Source: Cyclobacteriaceae bacterium
GTDB lineage: Bacteria; Bacteroidota; Bacteroidia; Cytophagales; Cyclobacteriaceae
Reading direction: 5' to 3'
Length of the DNA stretch: 64,000 nucleotides
Assembly: GCA_020436085.1 (NCBI GenBank)
Contig: JAGQYM010000001.1
Location: 62,001 to 126,000, forward strand
Part shown: positions 52,829 through 60,393 of the stretch, one piece after another
How positions within the stretch are numbered: position 1 is the stretch's first letter
How the letters are laid out: every line of letters starts with the position of its first letter
Notes under the pieces: model-generated
Seen by the model: only the letters and a program-made list of their open reading frames with translations
Told to the model about the DNA's origin: nothing
The model's database searches: none
Program-made: the position numbers and the translations under genes

Positions 52829-55369
52829 ATGCACAAATTTCTCATCACTTCCTTTCTAAGCTTCACTATCCTACATTCTTTCGGGCAGTCATCATTGCAA
52901 AGTCCGGAACAATTTCTTGGGTACGAATTGGGCGACAGATTCACCCGACATCACCGTGTCGTAGAATATTTTCAACAAGTAGCCGCTGCCCGACCCAACA
53001 ACGTAAAAATCATCCAGTACGGAGAAACCTACGAACATCGCCCGCTGATTGTAGCTGTGGTGGCCTCCGATGAGAATTTTAAAAAACTGGATCAGATCAG
53101 GATGGACAATCTGCGCAGAACCGGTTTCGAGCAAGGCACACCGTCTACCAACGTGGCGCTGGTTTGGCTGAGCTACAATGTACATGGCAATGAAGCCAAC
53201 TCAACCGAGGCTTCCATGAAAACCCTTCATGCTTTTGCCGATCCCTCGAATGCAAAAACTCAGGAATGGTTGAAAAATACGGTGGTGATACTTGATCCTT
53301 GTATCAATCCTGATGGAAGGGATCGGTATGCAAATTTTTATAATCAATATGGTAACTACCCTCCAAATCCAAGTATTGATTCGAAAGAACACCGTGAACC
53401 CTGGCCGGGCGGAAGAGCAAACCACTATCTGTTTGACCTAAACCGCGATTGGGCATGGCAAACTCAAACTGAATCGCAAGCGAGGATCAAACTTTACAAT
53501 CAGTGGATGCCTCATGTTCACGTAGACTTTCATGAACAGTTCTACAACAATCCTTACTACTTCGCGCCAGCTGCTGAGCCGCTGCACGAAGTTATTTCCA
53601 AATGGCAGCGTGAATTCGAAACAATGATCGGTAAGAACAACGCCAAGTATTTCGATGAACAAGGTTGGTTGTACTTTACGAAAGAGCGTTTCGACCTTTA
53701 TTATCCGAGTTATGGTGATACTTATCCGACTTACAGTGGAGCAATTGGCATGACCTACGAGCAAGGGGGTCACGGTTTTGGCGGATTGACCGTGACAACT
53801 AAAGAGGGTGACCCGCTTACACTGAAAGATCGACTCACACATCATTTCACCAATGGTTTATCAACCGTTGAAGTCACATCCAAGAATGCGGCACGTGTGA
53901 CAGAAGAATTTGAAAAGTATTTTAGAGAAAACCTCACCGGCCCTTCAGCTCCCTATAAAACATATGTGATCAAAGCGAGCAATCCAACGGATAAGGTCAA
54001 TAGGCTAACCTCGTGGATGGATACACACAAAATTCAATACGGTCATCCTGGAGCAACCAAAGCCAGTCGTGGGTTTGATTTTGAAACTCAGGCGACCGGT
54101 AACGTGAGCGTTTCAACAGATGATATAGTCATCAACGTTTATCAACCAAAGGGAAGATTTGTGACTACACTTTTTGAACCTCAATCAAAACTCAATGACT
54201 CCATCACGTATGACATCACCGCGTGGAATCTGATGTATGCATACGGATTGAAAGCGTATGCGCTAAATGAGCGTATCAACCTGGCCAAACCATACGAAAA
54301 GGCGCAAACGAAGAACGCTGCAATTAATGGAAAGCCCTACGCCTACATATTCAAATACGAGAGCCTGGCTGATGTAAAATTTCTCGCTGCGATGCTGAAG
54401 AATGGGTTTAAAGTAAGGTCAGCCGACTACGGATTCGCAGTGGCAGGGGAAAATTTTGAAAGAGGAACGTTGATTGTCACGAGAAAGAACAACGAAAAGT
54501 TAGAAAATTTCGATTCGTCTCTTCAATCGCTTGCCAACGAAATGGGTAGAAAGATTTACACTACAACTACCGGGTATGTTGATAGGGGCAAGGATTTTGG
54601 ATCAGCCGATGTGAACTACCTGAAAGCTCCGAATGTCGCATTGATCGGTGGTGATCAAACTTCTTCACTTGGATTTGGTGAGGTTTGGCATTTCTTCGAG
54701 CGTGATCTTGCATATCCTATCACCGTTATTGGTACCGACTATTTTAAATCAATCGATCTGACAAAATATGATGTCATCATCGTGCCTCCAGGCAACTACA
54801 GAATGTTTGATGAGGATCAACTAAACGCCCTCAGCGAGTGGGTGTCTGCCGGAGGTCGACTCATCGTCACGGCACAGGCGCTAAACTCTTTTGCTGACAA
54901 AAAAGGATTTGCCCTTAAGAAATATGCAACGGACGATGCTAAGAAGGCTGCCGAAAAAGAAGCGGAGGCAGAAAAGAAATCAAATGAACTCACTCGCTAC
55001 GATGAGGCCGAACGCAAAGAACTATCAACGTCAATCTTTGGAGCTATTTACAAAGTTACGCTTGACTCTTCTCACCCATTGGCATTCGGTTTAGGGGGTT
55101 CTTACTACAGCTTGAGAACAACCTCACTGCACTATGACTACTTGCAAGGTGGATGGAACGTGGGTACACTGCGTGGTAACGTGAAGCCGCTTATAGGCTT
55201 TGCGGGATATAAGGCAAATAAGGAACTCAAAGATTCAATGGTTTTTGGAGTAGAGGATAAGGGTCGTGGACAAGTGATTTACCTGGTTGATAACCCAATG
55301 TTCCGTTCTTTTTGGGAAAACGGAAAAATGCTTTTCTCAAACGCTGTCTTTGTTGTTGGAGGTTTGTAA
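52829..55369 (+). CDS. Large secreted M14-type zinc carboxypeptidase
   Basis: The 846-residue protein has a signal peptide (ending HSFGQ) and an M14 zinc peptidase domain with the H-x-x-E pair in YNVHGNEANSTEA (H119, E122), the later His and Glu in HVDFHEQFYNNPYYF, and PDGRDRY. The long C-terminal half (about 400-846) includes a gatase/ThuA-like Rossmann part (YDVIIVPPGNYRMF) and a lysine/glutamate-rich stretch. It probably acts on peptides or wall material outside the cytosol. Confidence 0.85.
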   Translation: MHKFLITSFLSFTILHSFGQSSLQSPEQFLGYELGDRFTRHHRVVEYFQQVAAARPNNVKIIQYGETYEHRPLIVAVVASDENFKKLDQIRMDNLRRTGFEQGTPSTNVALVWLSYNVHGNEANSTEASMKTLHAFADPSNAKTQEWLKNTVVILDPCINPDGRDRYANFYNQYGNYPPNPSIDSKEHREPWPGGRANHYLFDLNRDWAWQTQTESQARIKLYNQWMPHVHVDFHEQFYNNPYYFAPAAEPLHEVISKWQREFETMIGKNNAKYFDEQGWLYFTKERFDLYYPSYGDTYPTYSGAIGMTYEQGGHGFGGLTVTTKEGDPLTLKDRLTHHFTNGLSTVEVTSKNAARVTEEFEKYFRENLTGPSAPYKTYVIKASNPTDKVNRLTSWMDTHKIQYGHPGATKASRGFDFETQATGNVSVSTDDIVINVYQPKGRFVTTLFEPQSKLNDSITYDITAWNLMYAYGLKAYALNERINLAKPYEKAQTKNAAINGKPYAYIFKYESLADVKFLAAMLKNGFKVRSADYGFAVAGENFERGTLIVTRKNNEKLENFDSSLQSLANEMGRKIYTTTTGYVDRGKDFGSADVNYLKAPNVALIGGDQTSSLGFGEVWHFFERDLAYPITVIGTDYFKSIDLTKYDVIIVPPGNYRMFDEDQLNALSEWVSAGGRLIVTAQALNSFADKKGFALKKYATDDAKKAAEKEAEAEKKSNELTRYDEAERKELSTSIFGAIYKVTLDSSHPLAFGLGGSYYSLRTTSLHYDYLQGGWNVGTLRGNVKPLIGFAGYKANKELKDSMVFGVEDKGRGQVIYLVDNPMFRSFWENGKMLFSNAVFVVGGL

Positions 55370-55507
55370 ATGGTGTGATTAAATGTTTGAGAAGCGCAGT
55401 CTAAAAATTGGGGAGTCTTCCGTGAACCTTTGTGACTTCTTTGTGGTGTTTTGTCAAATAGCTGTTACCCGGAATTAACAAAGTAGACTCAAAGGTCACA
55501 ATGATTC

Positions 55508-56554
55508 TCACGGCTCGAGAACAACCTTCAAACAGTTATCCAGCTTGTTGGCGAAGATATCATAACCCTTTTTCCCTTCACTCAGTTTCATCCGATGGGT
55601 AAGGATAGAAGTCAGATTATATTTCTTTTGTTGGACTACCGGAATCAACTTGTCCATAAAATGTCGAGCGGGACAACGACCAACTTTGTACGTCAAATTT
55701 TTGTCGTAGGCTTGAGTAGGTGAAAACGCAAGATGCTGGTCATTGCATACGCCAACGGTTGAAATAATTCCTCCCGGGCGAAGGAGATCATAAGCCAACT
55801 TTCCGGCAGATTTATTACCCACTACTTCCAGCACAGCATCTGCACCACGTCCTTCGTTGTAGCTTTTAATCACCTCAACAGGACTTTCTTTAAGAAAATT
55901 AATCGGGGTCGCTCCAAACTCTTTAGCCATCGCCAATCTTTCCTCCACCGAGTCAATAGCAAATAACTTCTCGGCTCCGTATTCTCTTGCTCCCGCTATC
56001 GACATCAGCCCTACTGGACCACAACCAACTACGGCATATGATCCATTCGGTTTTATCTCTGCCTGATGAGCACAAAAAAATCCTGTAGACATAATGTCAC
56101 CCAACAGCAGACCTTCTTCCAGAGAAACACCTTCAGGTATTTTTTCAAGTGTGGAATCGGCCATTGGCACGCGCACATACTCGGCTTGGCCACCATGCAG
56201 TCCATGACCTTTTTCTACCCAGCCATAGAGTTGGCCTTTCTCACAACGACAGGTCAATCCAATCTTGCAGTAAAAGCATTGGCCACAATTGGTTGTGAAG
56301 GGGCTCATCACGATATCTCCGACACTCAGTGACATAACATTCTTTCCTTTCTCAACTACTTCACCCACGAACTCGTGACCCATCACTGTCCCTTTATCCA
56401 AACCCTTTTCACGTTCGTAAAACACGTGCAGGTCTGACCCGCATATACAGGTCAACTTTACTTTGACAATGACGTCCTTATTATTGATCAAAGTGGGATC
56501 ATTAACAGTTTGGTAACTAATATTTTCCTTCCCCTGAAATGTTAGTGCCTTCAT
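55508..56554 (-). CDS. Zinc-dependent alcohol dehydrogenase (medium-chain family)
   Basis: The 348-residue enzyme has a GroES-like domain with the catalytic zinc Cys in CICGSDLH (C38), GHEFVGEVVEKG (H60) and the structural zinc quartet in CGQCFYCKIGLTCRC. The Rossmann half carries VVGCGPVGLMSIAGA. The closest match by eye is the formaldehyde- or glutathione-independent dehydrogenase group of the MDR family; substrate and NAD(P) choice are not settled. Confidence 0.9.
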   Translation of the reverse strand: MKALTFQGKENISYQTVNDPTLINNKDVIVKVKLTCICGSDLHVFYEREKGLDKGTVMGHEFVGEVVEKGKNVMSLSVGDIVMSPFTTNCGQCFYCKIGLTCRCEKGQLYGWVEKGHGLHGGQAEYVRVPMADSTLEKIPEGVSLEEGLLLGDIMSTGFFCAHQAEIKPNGSYAVVGCGPVGLMSIAGAREYGAEKLFAIDSVEERLAMAKEFGATPINFLKESPVEVIKSYNEGRGADAVLEVVGNKSAGKLAYDLLRPGGIISTVGVCNDQHLAFSPTQAYDKNLTYKVGRCPARHFMDKLIPVVQQKKYNLTSILTHRMKLSEGKKGYDIFANKLDNCLKVVLEP

Positions 56555-56622
56555 GAATGGTAAAATAGAAATTGAAAGTTATCGTTCTTTCTTCAGCCGA
56601 AGAATTCGTAGAAGCTAAATTA

Positions 56623-56652
56623 TTGATATAAATAGAAGGTGACGTACTTTTG
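56623..56652 (+). promoter_or_regulatory. Promoter of gldB
   Basis: TTG at 56623-56625, a 19-base spacer and TACTTTTG at 56645-56652 fit the Bacteroidota consensus. The ATG begins five bases after the box, so the transcript may start at or inside the codon and be leaderless. Confidence 0.65.
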
Positions 56653-56656
56653 TCGA

Positions 56657-57655
56657 ATGAGGATATTGGTTTTTGGCATTTTGGTTATCGCCCTGTCGTG
56701 GAGTTGCAAAAATGAAAGTGAGGAAAAGTGTGCTTACATCCCTGACACCTCCTCCATCTCGGTGGATATTGATATCAGCCAACTGCAAGACTCTGTGGTA
56801 GTCTTCTCATCCAAGCAAGATCTTGTCGACTTTTTTTCCAGGCATACCGTAATGAGAGACGTGTTTTTCAACAGGTCAGCTTATCCAAGTGATTCGATGT
56901 TCATTAACGAGTTGTACAACCGGTTCTCCAATCCTTACTTCGATTCGTTGCTACTGGAAACCAAAATTGTATTTGGCGATTTGTCCTCTCTGCGTAATGA
57001 ATTGAATACAGCCTTCAAAAATTTCAGATACTACTATCCTGAAGTTGAAATGCCGAAAGTTGAAACAGTAATTACGGGACTCGAAACAGATGTGTTTGTG
57101 TCTGACTCCCTGGTTATCATTGGGCTGGATTATTTTCTCGGAGATGGCGCCAAATACCGGCCCAATATGTATGACTATATTCTCAGAAGGTATGAGAAAG
57201 ACTTTGTTGTCCCATCGATCATGCTGCTTTATGGAATTGATAGTCGCTACAACAAAACGAATCTTGAAGATCGAACAGTGCTAGCCGATATGATCTCTTA
57301 CGGCAAAACTTATTACTTCGCTAAGCAAATGCTTCCCTGTGTTCCCGACAGTATATTGATCGGATACACACGCGAAGAAATTGAGGGCTCCCGGAGAAAC
57401 AGTGATCTGATTTGGAAACGACTAGTAGAAGATGAAGTATTTTATGCCACCAGTCATTTGGTAAAACAGAAATACATTGCCGAAAGGCCAAAGACACTGG
57501 AAGTGGGAGAGAAATGCCCGGGCCGCATCGCCACCTGGGTGGGTTGGGAAATCGTTAAAAAATATGCAGAGGTATCCAATGAGTCACTGCCGGAGGTCAT
57601 GGCCAATCCTGATGCCAAGGCCATTTTCAATAAATCACGATATAAGCCGCTATAA
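56657..57655 (+). CDS. gldB: Gliding-motility lipoprotein GldB
   Basis: The 332-residue product has a signal peptide with lipobox ALSWSC and the GldB family body: RFSNPYFDSLLLETKIVFGD, DSLVIIGLDYFLGDGAKYRP, ISYGKTYYFAKQMLP and IATWVGWEIVKKY. GldB is an envelope lipoprotein needed for gliding in Flavobacterium. Its presence points to gliding and type IX secretion capacity. The frame reaches up to GTG 56639, but ATG 56657 fits the signal peptide. It overlaps the convergent glycosyltransferase gene by 6 bases. Confidence 0.88.
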   Translation: MRILVFGILVIALSWSCKNESEEKCAYIPDTSSISVDIDISQLQDSVVVFSSKQDLVDFFSRHTVMRDVFFNRSAYPSDSMFINELYNRFSNPYFDSLLLETKIVFGDLSSLRNELNTAFKNFRYYYPEVEMPKVETVITGLETDVFVSDSLVIIGLDYFLGDGAKYRPNMYDYILRRYEKDFVVPSIMLLYGIDSRYNKTNLEDRTVLADMISYGKTYYFAKQMLPCVPDSILIGYTREEIEGSRRNSDLIWKRLVEDEVFYATSHLVKQKYIAERPKTLEVGEKCPGRIATWVGWEIVKKYAEVSNESLPEVMANPDAKAIFNKSRYKPL

Positions 57656-58822
57656 GGGCTGAGCAGCCGCGCGTGTTCCTTTGATTATTGAAGCAAACTG
57701 CTCGCTCAGTATACTTCTTGAGTACTTGCTCTCTGCCAACGCTCGTCCGTTGTTCTGATATCTTTCAAGTAGCGCGGGGTCATTAATGAATGGCTTTATC
57801 TTTCGGACGAAATCCGAAGGATCATATGCATCCACAGAAATTCCGCATCGTGCTGACTCAATTTCTTCCTTAATCCAGCCATCAAAATTGATGACGACAA
57901 GTTTGCCTGCAGCCAACGCATCAAAAAATTTATTGGGAGAACCCGTCTCCAATATCGGAACAGGCTTATAAGAGATCAAAGCCGCATCAGTCACCTTCAA
58001 CACTTCCCGCACACCCTCTCGGTTAGCAAAGTCGAGGATGGTGATATTTTCCAGCTTTGTTGAATTCACGAGGTTCTCTAACCTTTTTTTCTCTGCCCCA
58101 GCTCCACACAAAATAAAGTGAATGGGAAGCGATGCTTTGCGAGCTGCATTGGCACAAGCAATAAAAAAATCAAGTCCATTGGCTATTCCAAGTGCACCAA
58201 TATAAGACACGACAAATTTGTCGTCTTTCTTAATCCTTTCCTTCCGGAAAAAATCTGTGTCCGCCATGTTTGGAAGCATGTGAACTACTTTACCTGGTGT
58301 CTTCTTGGTGATCTCAAGCTTGATTGCGGGAGATAAAGCAACAACCGATTCAGCCGCGTTGTATATTCTTTTCTCCAACGCATACAGCGATCTCTTGACA
58401 AAGTAGTTGTTGATAAAGCCCAACTGGATAGGTGCCTCCGGCCACAGGTCGCCCACTTCAAACACAAAAGGTATTCCGAACTTCCTCTTGAGTCTCAAGG
58501 CCACCAGCCCGACTGTAAGCGGCACCGAAATCGCATAGCACAAATCAACTTGAGTAAGGCTCTTTGCTAGCGCGGTCGCCTTATTCGCAAATCGCAGAAA
58601 AGATTGGATTCGTCTTGCTGCACCATAACTGTTGTCATAAGGAACTGAGAGGTAGAGAACATCAATTCCATCGATGTTCTCCTTTGTGTACGGATCATTA
58701 TGTCCAGTAATGACGGTGACATCAATGCCACGATCAACGAGAGCTTTGGCCAAATAGTACGATCGGATAGCTCCGCCTTTGTAAGGAGTTTTAAAATGTT
58801 GGTGAAGCAGTAAAACTTTCAC
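57650..58822 (-). CDS. Glycosyltransferase family 4 protein
   Basis: The 390-residue GT-B enzyme has the N-terminal donor motif HQHFKTPYKGGAIRSYYLAK and the C-terminal nucleotide-sugar motif GSPNKFFDALAAGKLVVI with a Glu pair. GTG 58822 is the likely start (MKVLLLHQHF after initiation); a longer frame from 58855 adds 11 residues without family likeness. It transfers sugars in capsule, LPS or glycan assembly; donor and acceptor are unknown. It is the last gene downstream of the sigma-factor pair. Confidence 0.88.
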   Translation of the reverse strand: MKVLLLHQHFKTPYKGGAIRSYYLAKALVDRGIDVTVITGHNDPYTKENIDGIDVLYLSVPYDNSYGAARRIQSFLRFANKATALAKSLTQVDLCYAISVPLTVGLVALRLKRKFGIPFVFEVGDLWPEAPIQLGFINNYFVKRSLYALEKRIYNAAESVVALSPAIKLEITKKTPGKVVHMLPNMADTDFFRKERIKKDDKFVVSYIGALGIANGLDFFIACANAARKASLPIHFILCGAGAEKKRLENLVNSTKLENITILDFANREGVREVLKVTDAALISYKPVPILETGSPNKFFDALAAGKLVVINFDGWIKEEIESARCGISVDAYDPSDFVRKIKPFINDPALLERYQNNGRALAESKYSRSILSEQFASIIKGTRAAAQPL

Positions 58823-58880
58823 GCTGCAAAGAAAGCGCAAATGCGGACTCAGCAAGGTGATGCGCTGAGAATTTTGGAAA

Positions 58881-58914
58881 CCACAGCCTGACCGGAGTTA
58901 AGTCAGGCTAGTGG
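58881..58914 (-). terminator. Hairpin after the sigma-factor pair, likely terminator
   Basis: The arms CCACAGCCTGAC (58881-58892) and GTCAGGCT (58902-58909) plus a following GTGG pair with one bulge around a 9-base loop. On the minus strand it is followed by TTTCCAAAAT, a weak T-run. It stands 21 bases after the small partner gene. Confidence 0.45.
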
Positions 58915-58935
58915 TGATGAGTTTTAATGAGATAA

Positions 58936-59166
58936 CTAATGTTTCTCCTGTAAGCCTCGGGCGTAATTTAGAATTCCGCTCACTGAGCGATCGGAAGGCT
59001 CCATTCGAAGTTCGTCTATCTGACTCTTCATTGTCACCAACTCTTTGTATTGCTTTTGCAATTCAGAGTCGCAGATCAAGGCCTTGTTAATCTCCCGCGT
59101 CTCCTTCTCCGTAGTCTCGCGGTATAAATACCTGATCAGATCGTCTTGGGTAAAGGTTTGGGTCAT
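58936..59166 (-). CDS. Small anti-sigma-like partner of the ECF sigma factor
   Basis: The 76-residue cytosolic protein (start ATG 59166) has the short helical pattern TQDDLIRYLYRETTEKETRE, which is often encoded directly after ECF sigma factors in Bacteroidota and is probably anti-sigma-related. There is no zinc-finger H-x3-C-x2-C and no membrane helix. Its start lies 80 bases inside the upstream sigma gene, in another frame. Confidence 0.65.
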   Translation of the reverse strand: MTQTFTQDDLIRYLYRETTEKETREINKALICDSELQKQYKELVTMKSQIDELRMEPSDRSVSGILNYARGLQEKH

Positions 59167-59740
59167 AGGCAATATGTTGTTTTGTCATTTTCTTTCGCAG
59201 GTTGATAAGTGCATAGCGCATTCTGCCCAGGGCAGTGTTAATGCTTACTCCGGTTCTGTCGGCTATCTCCTGAAAACTCATTTGGAGATAGTGGCGCATA
59301 ATTAGCACTTGTTTCTGTTCTATCGGAAGTTCTTTGATTAGACCTCTCAGCTTGCGCTTGGTGTCGCGTTGCTGTTGAGCATTTTCAAAAGACTCATCGG
59401 CAAATTGCATAGAGTCGAAAAGTCTGCTGCCTTCTTCCAACACAATTTCAGGATGTCTTTTATTTTTCCTGAAATGATCAATGGCCAGGTTGTGCGCAAT
59501 GCGGCTAAGCCACGGAAGAAACTTGCCCTCTTCATTATAGCGCCCTCCCTTGATTGTGTTGATAGCTTTGATAAAAGTTTCCTGGAGGAGATCCTCCGCC
59601 ACGTAACGGTCCTTTACGATGAGGTAAATAGCCGTGTAAACTCGCGATTTGTGCCTTAGAAGTAGCATCTCGAAAGCCTCTTCGTTACCATTTTGATAAA
59701 GCGTAACCAGTTCCTGGTCGCTTACTCTTCTGTCTATCAT
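59087..59740 (-). CDS. RNA polymerase sigma-70 factor, ECF type
   Basis: The 217-residue protein has region 2 (RYVAEDLLQETFIKAINTIKG and LPWLSRIAHNLAIDHFRK) and region 4 with a helix-turn-helix (MSFQEIADRTGVSINTALGR). The C-terminal 30 or so residues (YPRRSDQVFIPRDYGEGDAG) lie beyond the sigma fold and are read through the start of the next gene. It would direct polymerase to stress or envelope promoters, with a small downstream protein as likely regulator. Confidence 0.93.
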   Translation of the reverse strand: MIDRRVSDQELVTLYQNGNEEAFEMLLLRHKSRVYTAIYLIVKDRYVAEDLLQETFIKAINTIKGGRYNEEGKFLPWLSRIAHNLAIDHFRKNKRHPEIVLEEGSRLFDSMQFADESFENAQQQRDTKRKLRGLIKELPIEQKQVLIMRHYLQMSFQEIADRTGVSINTALGRMRYALINLRKKMTKQHIAYDPNLYPRRSDQVFIPRDYGEGDAGD

Positions 59741-59921
59741 TCTGTCTCACTTTTAGGTAACGTAGATGTCTCTCTCGATAGTGTGTGGGTTAGGTTTATT
59801 AATTTCTGGATCGAAAAGGTAGAAATATTATAATTGGAGGCAAAAAAATAATGCGAAAATATTGCCTGTTAAAGATTTTCTTTTGCTATTTGAGCCCGAT
59901 TTTTTTGAGATATACAACCAC

Positions 59922-60287
59922 ATGGGTGATACTAAAAAACGAGTGATAAAAAGTCTGGACACCCTCCCGGACGAACTGAAGGACCTGGTGAAGAGGCAGT
60001 ATCCTAATGGCTATGAGACCAGCATTTCGCGGATCATGAATGCCAAGAAGGAACCCATTTTTGTTTTTCCTCTGGAGACAGAAGATTCTGTTTACCTGGT
60101 TAAAGTTCCGGCCACGAAAAACAGCGATGGAGGCTACGATGTAGAGTCAAGTGAGAAAGAGGAGTTCGACTCGGACAATGACGATGACTTTGACAATGAT
60201 AATTACAACAGCAAAGACTCCGATTTTGAGGAAGACAACGAGGGGTCTCGCAAGGATCCAAGCTACGATCCTGATTTTGACGATTAG
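59922..60287 (+). CDS. Small protein with a strongly acidic C-terminal tail
   Basis: Starting at ATG 59922 the 121-residue product has a compact N-terminal half (DTKKRVIKSLDTLPDELKDL, then EPIFVFPLETEDSVYLVKV). A disordered tail of about 45 residues follows, dominated by Asp, Glu, Asn and Ser. The tail could bind cations or basic proteins. No family is recognised. A strong terminator follows its stop. Confidence 0.65.
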   Translation: MGDTKKRVIKSLDTLPDELKDLVKRQYPNGYETSISRIMNAKKEPIFVFPLETEDSVYLVKVPATKNSDGGYDVESSEKEEFDSDNDDDFDNDNYNSKDSDFEEDNEGSRKDPSYDPDFDD

Positions 60288-60317
60288 TTTTTAAGATTTT
60301 CTCTATACCTAAACCGT

Positions 60318-60354
60318 GACACCATCTTGAGTTCAAGATGGTGTCTTATTTTTT
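60318..60354 (+). terminator. Intrinsic terminator after the acidic-tailed protein gene
   Basis: A perfect inverted repeat GACACCATCTTGA (60318-60330) pairs with 60333-60345 and is followed by TTATTTTTTA. It separates the acidic protein gene from uvrA. Confidence 0.88.
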
Positions 60355-60378
60355 AGACCTCATTGCCACGCAATTCAT

Positions 60379-60386
60379 TAATTTTG
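60379..60386 (+). promoter_or_regulatory. Promoter -7 box of uvrA
   Basis: TAATTTTG (TAnnTTTG) ends 7 bases before the uvrA ATG, so the transcript would be nearly leaderless. No well-spaced -33 element is seen. Confidence 0.5.
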
Positions 60387-60393
60387 CAGGCTC

